A stretch of DNA of 64,000 nt from Symbiodinium natans (taxonomy: Eukaryota > Sar > Dinophyceae > Suessiales > Symbiodiniaceae). The position numbers were made by a program, and so were the translations under genes. The notes beneath the pieces were generated by a model, which worked only from the letters and a program-made list of their open reading frames with translations, did no database searches and was not told where the DNA came from. This document shows, piece by piece, positions 33,243 through 44,400 of this stretch (its first letter is position 1; each line of letters begins with the position of its first letter). The stretch covers positions 68,512 through 132,511 of the forward strand of contig CAJNDS010002214.1 in assembly GCA_905221605.1 (NCBI GenBank). Reading direction: 5' to 3'.

Positions 33243-33316
33243 GACTTTCAGGGTTTTGGGGTTCTAGGGTGTTAGGGTTTTAGGGTTTATAGGGTTTATA
33301 GGGTTTAGGGTTTAGG
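33243..33316. repeat. Degenerate TTTAGGG array
   Basis: Spaced variants including TTTATAGGG. Confidence 0.85.
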
Positions 33317-34775
33317 ACTGGGAGAACAGCTGAGCAAGTCCACAGCCTGGTTGGCTAGAGACGCGACCGCTGCTGCCATGAGGGACACGTGCACGTGCGC
33401 ACCTAGGAAAAGCATGCGAGGGTATGCAGTATGGGAGGACAAGCTGACATCACAGTCACCGGAGCACACCAGTGAACTTCAGTTGAAGCACCTTGCTATG
33501 CCTTGCTGCCGCCCCATGCCATCACATGCCATCACATGCACGCAGGATTGCGCAGGAATCAGACGCAGACATTGAGAAAAGGAGCCTTCTCCGAAGCGCT
33601 CTCGGTTGAACAAGGCTAGGAGGATTGCCTGACGTGCAGTTGACCGCCGAGCCGCTTGTGAACACGCGCGGCGTTGCACGGCTGCAACTCGCATAGACTG
33701 GACCCACCAAACCCATGAACTGATGAGGCGCTGAGAAAAAAACCACCTGAAGAAACGAGATGCGTGAAAGGGTTGAAAAACCTTGAGGCACATATTTCCT
33801 GCAAACTCCGAAGTCTCCGAAGTCACAAGATGTAAGAATGAACGGATCGCCGCCTCCTTGAGCTGATGCGCTGCAAGCAAGTCCACGAGGGCCACGGGCA
33901 TCTTCGTTGGGCCTCCGCCCTCAGCACGCTCAGGGTGGCTCGGTGCTAGATGGTGCTAGATTCCAAGAAAAACTGCTGCAGTGGACTCGAGCGCGGTCGC
34001 GCCCGTCGTGGGTTTGCCTTTAAGTCATAAGGTATCATACGCTTTTGGTGCGTTTGCACATATGGCCATACCATTCTACAACACCCCATGCCCTGTGGAC
34101 CCACCTCTCTGGGACTCGGTCCATCAAAAACAAGAGCCCTATTTCTGTTGCTGTTGCCGTGTTACCTGGTGAGCAGGTGCGCCGTTCATGAAGGTGAAGC
34201 CCGACTCTGCCTGGACATCACATCTACAGATCAGCGGAGCTTCATGCCTCCATGCTCGTTAGACACAGACACAGGGCCTGGATCACAGCGTCGTAGCCGG
34301 TACGTGGATCATCAAGGCCGTACCCAGTGATCTGGGCCTGTTGGAATCACTGAGGGGATTTACAAGGCGCGACTTGGATTTTCGCACATGGGGCTTTAAA
34401 AAAGTCTAACTTCGGCGCTACACCTGGGTAATGCCAAGCGTCATAGATGAGCCGTGGTGCCTGAGCATCCATTCGATGTTTCACAGGAGAACAGAACCAC
34501 AAAGACACCACATGAGACCTCCCCAAGGACGCGCTCCAAAGACTTCGGACCATCAGAGATGAAGAGAGGGGGGGACCAACAGAGCAGCCCCCAGCTACCT
34601 TTGGTCAGGGGACGTCATGGAAGCTCTGAACTTGCTGAAGCCTGAACCAACTCTCACTGATGGCCTCTTCCTCGATGAGAATATAAGCGAGCCCGTACTA
34701 TATACGAATACCCCAAGCAAGGGGAGCCCTACTGCCAAGCAAGCAAGGGGACCCTGATATGTAGGAATCCCCCCC

Positions 34776-34815
34776 CCCTAAACCCTAAACCCTAAACCCT
34801 AAACCCTAAACCCCT
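34776..34815. repeat. CCCTAAA array
   Basis: Six units after a C-run. Confidence 0.93.
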
Positions 34816-35404
34816 TCTACAAAATACCCTGCTGCCTCGGAGCGGAGCTGCGCAGCATCGAGTCCCAGCTTTACATCGTCCCCAGGCTTGTAGGAGGCGA
34901 GGACCTCGAAAAGCTCCCCCGAATCGCGTTCGAAATGTTCGCAACACAAGGGTTTAGGGTTTAGGCCCAACTAAAGGACTGGGAACTCAGAAGGCCTTCA
35001 GAAACGGGAAGCTTCAAGACCATCGGCCGTGTGAAATGGAAACACACGTTGGGCAGCGCTTGATACTTTGATGCCTCAACCATTCAAGGAAAGAACTATT
35101 GCAACCAGCCAAGGCAAATCACCCGATTCCGTACGTTCCCACGAACCCTAATCGGAGACCCAAAATGCCTTGCTCGCCCGGTCCTCTTTTCTCGCAGCGT
35201 CGATGCCCCGTTTTGTAGGCAATGACCAGGTGCAATATGCTGAAGTATTACTCAGCTTGCAAGATTACATGCCAGCAGCGAGCGATGTTGTGTTTTCATA
35301 CTGTGAGCGCGCCTGTTCCCAGATGTTTGCATGTCTGCTCGTATAACTATTCAGTAACTTGCCATATCCTCAGTCAATTCGTCTGAACATATGTCTGACC
35401 CATA

Positions 35405-38400
35405 TCAGCGAGTGAGGACGATGTCGTCGATCTTCAGGATCATACGCACCTGAACAACGTCGGTCAGACGGGAGGAACACCCGCGGAGACTGAGAAAGCA
35501 GTGCATTTTTCATGGCTTGCAAGCAGTCAGGCAATCATCAGCATCCAATGGCATCCAACATTCTGCTTAGGAACGGTCTCTGTGGCCATGTTTAAAGCAC
35601 TTGTCGACACCAGCAATGGCTGCACCACGTTCTCTTTGAACATATTGCTGATGCAGCTTTTCCTGACCAACATCCAAAGTGTGCAAAGACAGCCGCAATG
35701 CCACAACCTGGTGTGCGAGTACGGATCTTAAGCCTTCCTAGTGGTGTGCTACTGATTCACGCAGTCAGTGAAGACAACTCACGACCTTCATTTCCAAGAG
35801 TCTTCACGTTGATCCCGGCAAATTTCTCACCGTTGGCGTGCGCGGCTCTAAGCTGCGTGACGATCTCCACCGGCTGCATCCCCGCATTCTCTGCAAGCGT
35901 GTAGGGAACCTTTCGGGCTTGCAGTTCTTCTGGAGAAGTGCTGCTACAGGTCTGTTTGCGTGCGGCATCCAAATCTCCCTCGCAATGTAAACGACTCTGT
36001 TACAAGGCTCTGGGACCCAGATCAATCATGCCTTCAAGGATTTGACCCCTGAGTCGATTGCATAGTGATATACATTCATATCTATATATACATATATATA
36101 TATGTATGTATCCGGCATTATCCGCGTGCCATTGAAGTGGATAACACATGCGAATGTCCACAAAGCCGTTGGGTGATCACATCATGGCTGTGCCGAGCTT
36201 GATTGTGGCCCAGTGGCCAGCTCTAATGCCTCCGCATAGTGCTCGATGCATACCTGCGTGATGCCGCCCACAGTCCTTCCGATTGCATGCAAGCTCACAT
36301 GAAGTGCATTCTACCAGCAAAGGCCTCAAGGGCCAAGAACAAGCTGGACAAGGCGGCATTGGAAATGCGCGACGCAGGGGCCTGGCCCAAGCTTCAAGCT
36401 TCTGTGCCACCTCCATCTCCGGCGCGGCTCCCCCTGCGATCAGCGCCTGCGCACAGGGGCCAGGAACAGAGCAAAGGCTAAAGGCATGTCAGGCAAATGA
36501 GTCCAATTCCCGGCCTTCTTTTTCACGAGACTGCGCACTACGCAGAGCGCATCGTGAATCGATCTGCGCAGCACTTGGGTGAAGCTGGGGTCCGACTTGA
36601 GTTGATGCATGATCAAGAGATTCTTGGTCACTTTGAATCACTGGCCTCTCGGTCTCATCCAGCAGCATTTGGTTGGATGCACGGACCAGCACGGACACAC
36701 AACCACCCTGCCAGGAACATTGCATCCAGGAACTACACAGCGGTGATAAGGCTGTTCCCAAAATGGGTACCCCTTTTATACCCCAAACAGAATAGAACCC
36801 CTTAAAGGGAACCCCAAAAAGGGTGCCCGAAGCCAGGGATCACAGAAGGAGCCGCGGAAATCGGCAGCAAAAAGACTTTGCGCCTTGGAAGTCTGAAGGC
36901 CGGTGAAGCGAACAATGCTGCCCAACCTGAGCGCAAATGTAACACACTCTTGTCACATGGGGGTTTCCGAAACTTGGGGGTACCTTCTTGGGGTCCTTAA
37001 TACAAGGGAATCCTACTATTAGGGGGTCTATTTTGGGCAGTGGAGTAAGGGGCCGAAGATCAGGCAAAAAAGAAAAACAGCTTGAGGTGCAGATTGCAAG
37101 GAGAGCTCCAGGGTGATCTGTGCGTGAGCAACCCGCATGTGGTTTGGGGTTGAGGGTTTAGGGTTTAGGGTTGAGGGAGCCACAAGCAAAAGACGATGCT
37201 TCAACTAGCCGTTCCTGGCAGGGACTCACATCCAAGCAGAAACTGCCTACTTTGGGATCAGAAACTGAAAATACACACTCCCAAGTCCTCTCCACGCCTA
37301 CTTCTGAGGGTGGGTTGGGGTCAAAAAACAATCGTTTCCATGAAACAAGACATCTGATAACATGGCACCATATTCTCTAATTTTCGTTCCGCTCAAAAAC
37401 ACACACCCACGGCAGCAGTGCGTTCAATGGATTATGGAGCTGCCAACGCCCTATACAGCTAGAGCTGTGAAGAGGTTGCAGTCTCGGTAGTAGCGTCTAC
37501 CACCCCACTCGTGGAGACTCCAAACTCTTCCAGCAACTGCCGGAGCATGGCGGTTCTGCCCCGCTCTTGCAGAAAGTTAGCAAAGCTGCGAAAAGAGCTC
37601 GAGGTGTTGTCATGCTTGGCCCCATGTCTCACGCGACAACCTTCCAGATGCTCGCGAAAGAGCTGCTCTGCCTCCTGCCACTGACGCATCTGCTTCAGCA
37701 AGTTGGCCAAGTTGTAGATAAAGGCGAGGGTGCTCGGGTGATCATCACCAAGTCTGACACGGCATCCGCGCAAACCCTCGCGCAATAAGGGCTCCGCCTC
37801 CGCCGGTCGCCCTCTGGCCTTGAGCAGTACCGCCAGGTTGTTGATGCTGATGAGGGTGGTGGGGTGATCAGTACCCAGTCTGGCACGGAAGCCGCGCAAA
37901 GCCTCGTGGTACAAGGGCTCGGCCTCCTCCAGTCGCCCTCTGGCCTCGCTCAGTACTGCCAGGTTGTTGATGCTGCTGAGGGTGTCAGGGTGATTATCAC
38001 CAAGTTGGGCACGGCGGCCACGCAAAGCCTCGTGGTACAAGGGCTCGGCCTCCTCCAGTCGCCCTCTGGCCTTGAGCAGCCCTGCGAGGTTGTTGATGGT
38101 GCTGAGGGTGTCAGGGTGATCATCACCCAGTCTGGCACGGAAGCCGTGCAAAGCCTCGTGGTACAAGGGCTCGGCCTCCTCCAGTCGCCCTCTGGCCTCG
38201 AGCAGTACTGCCAGGTTGTTGATGCTGCTGAGGGTGTCAGGGTGATTATCACCAAGTTGGGCACGGCGGCCACGCAAAGCCTCGTGGTACAAGGGCTCGG
38301 CCTCCTCCAGTCGCCCTCTGGCCTTGAGCAGCCCTGCGAGGTTGTTGATGGTGCTGAGGGTGTCAGGGTGATCATCACCCAGTCTGGCACGGAGGCCGTG

Positions 38401-41400
38401 CAAAGCCTCGTGGTACAAGGGCTCGGCCTCCTCCAGTCGCCCTCTGGCCTCGAGCAGTACTGCCAGGTTGTTGATGCTGCCGAGGGTGTCAGGGTGATTA
38501 TCACCAAGTTGGGCACGGCGGCCACGCAAAGCCTCGTGGTACAAGGGCTCGGCCTCCTCCAGTCGCCTTCTGGCCTTGAGCAGCCCTGCGAGGTTGTTGA
38601 TGGTGCTGAGGGTGTCAGGGTGATCATCACCCAGTCTGGCACGGAGGCCGTGCAAGGCCTCGTGGTACAAGGGCTCGGCCTCCTCCAGTCGCCCTCTGGC
38701 CCTGAGCAGCCCTGCGAGGTTGTTGATGATGCTGATGAGGGTGGGGTGATCAGTACCCAGTCTAGCACGGAAGCCGTGCAAAGCCTCGTGGTACAAGGGC
38801 TCGGCCTCCTCCAGTCGCCCTCTGGCCTCGAGCAGTACTGCCAGGTTGTTGATGCTGCCGAGGGTGTCAGGGTGATTATCACCAAGTTGGGCACGGCGGC
38901 CACGCAAAGCCTCGTGGTACAAGGGCTCGGCCTCCTCCAGTCGCCTTCTGGCCTTGAGCAGCCCTGCGAGGTTGTTGACGGTGCTGAGGGTGTCAGGGTG
39001 ATCATCACCCAGTCTGGCACGGAGGCCGTGCAAAGCCTCGTGGTACAAGGGCTCGGCCTCCTCCAGTCGCCCTCTGGCCCTGAGCAGCCCTGCGAGGTTG
39101 TTGATGATGCCGAGGGTGTCAGGGTGATCATCACCCAGTCTGGCACGGAGGCCGTGCAAAGCCTCGTGGTACAAGGGCTCGGCCTCCTCCAGTCGCCCCC
39201 TGGCCTTTAGCAGCCCTGCGAGGTTGTTGATGCTGCCGAGGGTGTCAGGGTGATTATCACCAAGTTGGGCACGGCGGCCACGCAAAGCCTCGTGGTACAA
39301 GGGCTCCGCCTCCTCCAGTCTCCCTCTGGCCTTGAGAAGCTCTGCGAGGTTGTTAATGCTGCTGAGGGTGCTCGGGTGTTCATCACCAAGCTTGGCACGC
39401 CATATGTGCCAAGCATCACGGAACAAAGGTTCCGCCTCCTTCAGCCGCCCTCTGGCCTTGAGCAGTACTGCCAGGTTGTTGATGCTGCTGAGGGTGTCAG
39501 GGTGATTATCACCAAGTTGGGCACGGCGGCCACGCAAAGCCTCGTGGTACAAGGGCTCGGCCTCCTCCAGTCGCCCTCTGGCCTTGAGCAGCCCTGCGAG
39601 GTTGTTGATGGTGCTGAGGGTGTCAGGGTGATCATCACCCAGTCTGGCACGGAAGCCGTGCAAAGCCTCGTGGTACAAGGGCTCGGCCTCCTCCAGTCGC
39701 CCTCTGGCCTTGAGCAGTACTGCCAGGTTGTTGATGCTGCTGAGGGTGTCAGGGTGATTATCACCAAGTTGGGCACGGCATCCGCGCAAAGCCTCGCGCA
39801 ATAAGGGCTCCGCCTCCTCCAGTCGCCCTCTGGCCTCGAGCAGTACTGCCAGGTCGTTGATGCTGCCGAGGGTATCAGGGTGATCATCACCCAGTCTGGC
39901 ACGGAAGCCGCGCAAAGCCTCGCGGTACAAGGGCTCGGCCTCCTCCAGTCGCCCCCTGGCCTTGAGCAGCTCTGCGAGGCTATTGATGCAGATGAGGGCG
40001 TTCGGGTGATGATCACCCAGTCTGACACGGCTTCCGCGCAAAGCCTCGCGCAATAAGGGCTCCGCCTCCTCCAGTTGCCCTCTGGCCTTGAGCAGCATTG
40101 CAAGGTCACCGATGCTTATCAGGGTGCTAAGGTGATCATCACCAAGTCTGGCACGGCGGCCGCACAACGCTTCACGGTACAAGGGCTCGGCCTCCTCCAG
40201 TCGCCCTCTGGCCTTGAGCAGCCCTGCGAGGCTGTTGATGCTGTGAAGCGTGTGAGGGTGATCATCACCGAGCTTGTCACGCCGGCTATGCAAGGCCTCG
40301 CGGTACAAGGGCTCGGCCTCCTCCAGTCGCCCCTGTGCCTCAAGCAGCCAGGCCAGCTGGCCAATGCCAGACACTGTATAAGCACTTGCACTTCCAAGCT
40401 GGGCGCGGAATTCTGCCAGACCTTCCCTTAAGAGCGTCTCAGCTTCCTCGTATATGGCACGTGCACCCAACCAATGTGCGAGCTCAACCATGCAGTCTAG
40501 CGTGGCGAAATCCACGTTGCCCCTGCTTTCACGCAGGTGAGCCAAGCGCCGCCTGAGGAGTTGCAGCACACCATCTGCTCCAGCACGGGGGTTTTGCACT
40601 TCACCGGAGGAGTTCTCCACCCGCAGCACGAAGATGTCACGGTCACGGTGCACCGGGCGACCTTTGTAGTCCTCACCTAGGGCGATGGATCGAAGCTCGC
40701 CTGTTGCAGGATCATGCAGAGTCTTTTGGCTCATGTCCGGCGTCTGCGTTTCGAAGATGTTGTATGCCATTGCTTTGGGTGCCAGAACCGGAACACAGAA
40801 CGCAGCCCGGTGGCCCTGTCGATTGGCATCGCCCCATTCTCGCACGACGCGCTCTGACTCGACATCGCTCGCGCACAGCGGGCTGCCGTTGCTGTAGTTG
40901 TTCAGCAAAATGCGGGTGCGCGAGCCCCATGCCGCAGGCTCATGCTGGGTGCCATAGACGCCCTTGCCAAAGTGCGCGCGCGCGTCTGCCAGGGATGCAA
41001 AGAGCTCGGCGGCCGTCTGCTGCAGGTTCGCCACGTTCCAGAACGCGAGCTCGTTGGTGTAATGGTAGATGACGATGAGGTCGTTGCTGGCATCGTCGCT
41101 TGCAGCATGAAGGTCTCGTAGGTCAAAGGCATGTTGCCACAGTTGCACAGGACCGTCTGAAGATTCATATCGGAAGGTGCGATGCTCGCCAACTCTGTCC
41201 TTTTCATACTCCGTGCCCTCGTAAAGCTTCCCCTGAAGGTATGGGCCCAAAAAGTATCTCGAGAGCTCACCCGGCTCCCCCTGCTGGAGCGCTTGGGTGC
41301 CAGTGGGACTCACCTCTGCTCCCACATCCTCTTTGTGACAGGCGACGTCGGATGTGCAGGCTCCCATGGCAGGCACTTGCCGGGCTTTCCTTTCAAAACA

Positions 41401-44400
41401 CCTAGTCAAGAGAATATACAGCTGGCCAGCATGCTCAAGTTTGCTGCTGATTCTGTGAAGACTTCAAAGCGGGATTTCACCGGTGGGTTCCATGAGGATT
41501 CAGCGCGAAAACTTCAAGCATGAATGCAGAATATCCACTGCAAACAGGTCAAAAAACATTCTGGCAAGCACTACCCAAGACACTGCACATCATCACAGAT
41601 TCCGGCTTTCTTTTACACACTACATCCTGGACCTGAAGCCTGCAAAAGCACAATGATAGAATACATCATGTAGAGCTTCGCGTTCATATAACGCACCGAT
41701 GGCTGGCAGTTGAATCCTGTAGGAGCTCCCCCTTGGCGCGCGTCGCGCTTAATCCTGGGCTTTTCGTCCGCTCGGGCGAGTGTGTACGATCGAAATCCTC
41801 AGACAAGCTTTTCACTACAAAACCGTCGAGCTCTTATTGCGTAGTGTTCGCCAGCTTGTTCTCTGTGAGCGGCGCCATCGGATGGCACACGCGAGGCTTT
41901 CCTCTCTAAACAATATACTGCTCACCCAAATCTTCCTACGACGTTCTATGAAGACTCCAACGCCTGGATACTTTGGACTTCACCAATGGGTTGCGGCCAC
42001 CGGGAAATGCGACTAGAGTTTCGTCTCAAACTCACACCCTCAAGCACTTCGACGGATCGATGCTAAACCAGATGCAAACAGCTCAAAATTATGCCGGCGA
42101 AGACCCAAACAGTAAGGTTGCAGACCAAGGGGATCCGGCGCGACACATAGAACTCGACTTGCCAAGTTTGCAATCAGGGAAACAGACCGGGCTCAGCAGC
42201 AGTGTTCTCAGGCTGCTGAGTTTGGAGGTTTGGGTGTAAGGCTATTCTTTGGAGCTCTCAGGGGTCGGAACAGACCTTTTGTTCGGGCATGCCGATGGCT
42301 GACACATGCGGGAATGTACGCATGGCCTTGAACATGATATCCATGTAAAGCTTACTCTGAAGGACGAGATTGAGATGTTTCGCTATTTTCGTACCCACAT
42401 TCATCTGATGGGACGAGGCCGACGTGGTTACGTCATCCAGGAAGCTCCTCGGGTAGAAGTCCTGTGGAAACCCAGTCCTCCAGCTTTCGGCAACCGAGCT
42501 GCTCTGAGCCCAAATTCTCCTCGTGGACAAGGTCGGCCTGTGACAAGCCAATCGACTTTTGTGAAGGTCATGGACAGTCTGGCTTCTCGCTTGATTGATG
42601 GCTTGAACCTTCGCCAGTTTGTCCGGTGTGAAGGTGTCGAGCGTCGCCGCAGCCTGCGTCACGATATCATACGGTTCCTCATGATGCATTCTTGTTTGGC
42701 CGACACCGGAGGCAGATCTTGATGGTCGGCAAGCAATGCATGCACGCTACCCAATACAAGCTAGCTCCACTATTGCACCGACTTTGCAAGCAACGCAGGC
42801 GCCCTACTGCCTCCACACCCAAAATTTTGGAGATGAACTCGATGTCGTCCCGTTCAATATCCTTGACGACCATGATTTTGGCCTTGCAGGGTTATGGACA
42901 GACCATTCAAGCACTTCTCATGTCGTTTATGGCAGGGCCTGCCTTTGCGCAAAAGTCCAATGAGAGGTCTGTAACGGCATCTCGCAAAATGGACTTTTGC
43001 ACCAGCAGGACGTTGCAGCCGGTTTTGGCGACCTGCTTCACCATCTTGGCCTCAGTGACAACGCTTCATATTACGGCTTGCACGGCTTCGGAGCATTTCG
43101 GAGCCTTGCGTCTTGACTAACATCCCTTCACATCCATTCAGGGCTCAGGGCTCACTCCCTGAGGCTGGGGTCTCGGCCAGCAGAGTCCGCTCCTCGCGAA
43201 GAAGGCGATCCATCTGTGCATAGTCGCGGACCTTTCAATGATGTTGCATCACTGAATCACTGGAGGAACTAGTAACTAGGACTTCAATGAGGGCTCTTCC
43301 ACACTGTGATAATATTACGCAACACAACCGAAGCTCCGCCATGGAACCTGTGAGAGCTTCAGCCCCATAATCGGTCGTGCCAGCCGTGTGAAGAGTGTGC
43401 AGTAAGTACACGTAATTAGAGTGTACTGAGTACTGCTTGAGTGGCGTCACGGTGTCTCACACACACACACACACCGCTCCGTTGCATCCATTTGTCGCAC
43501 CCCCTAGCGTGTATCACGGTTTTGTCTTGCAGACCTCCCATTGTCGCGGAACGGCGTCGTAAAGAGAACGGCTTCAAGGCTTTGTTCCAAACACTATGTC
43601 AATGTCTATGCCGCAATTTACGCCACGGCATGTTGCATCCCCTAGATGGCCTGGATGTTGCTCTCCATGTCCGTCTTTGGAGCTGAGAGGCAGAACTGGA
43701 TAAGTCCGATCTTGGCATCCTTTCGTCACTGGCGCTGGCAACTCACAGGAATCCCTTCTCACAAAAGAACTTTGCAAAAGGCGCCCACCTGGATCCGAGT
43801 GGGACCACCGGCAGCCCTGGACCTGTTTTGCTTTGGCTTCTGCTTTGACTCGGCACATCTCGGCACATCTGAGCATTCGGCGCTTTTTGAGAGAGCACGA
43901 GGCCCTCAACCAGCTCCGTGTCGTCGGTGGTTGCCCCCAGCCTCGATGCGGCCAGAGGTTCTTTTGTTGATAACACGCGTTGCGTGCTGCGCGACGTGCC
44001 CTGGGAAGACAAGTGCCGCTGGGCTGCTTCTTCACCAGCCTGATGTCGTTGAGATCAACATTTGTCGCCGACTTCGGGTCGGTTACCTGCACGACGGGTG
44101 TAGCTGAAAGAGTTGTCAAAAAAGCTTGCAAATGTGCAGAGGGCACCTTCAACACCGCGTCGACTGCGATGGGTGCTAAGGTTTCGGACTCTTGGGAGAC
44201 GACCTGCTGTCAGGGAAAAAAAGGCAAGCTGCGAGCTCTCTCTGAGGCCACACAGACGTCACATGATCGCAGTGTACCGCTTCCACCTGCATGGGCCTTT
44301 CAGCCTTCTTTCAAGACCTGCCTCGCCTTTTGCAAACTTCTGCAGGCCAAGCTAGTGCTTGAACGGCACGAAAGAATGAAAGAGTGAATCCCAACGGACT

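Larger units (their letters stand above)
31260..35400. other. Repeat-rich DNA with no gene recognised (31.3-35.4 kb)
   Basis: Holds the second 122-bp repeat, the longest interstitial TTTAGGG array, further arrays and one probable inverted-repeat element near 34693-34770. I found no supportable exon. The CCT4 gene ends at 35405. Confidence 0.4.

Noticed and set aside
37864-39210. Long plus-strand frames (448 residues and others) opposite the TPR gene
   Set aside because: They are antisense by-products of the homogenised 126-bp repeat with no start context or known domain.
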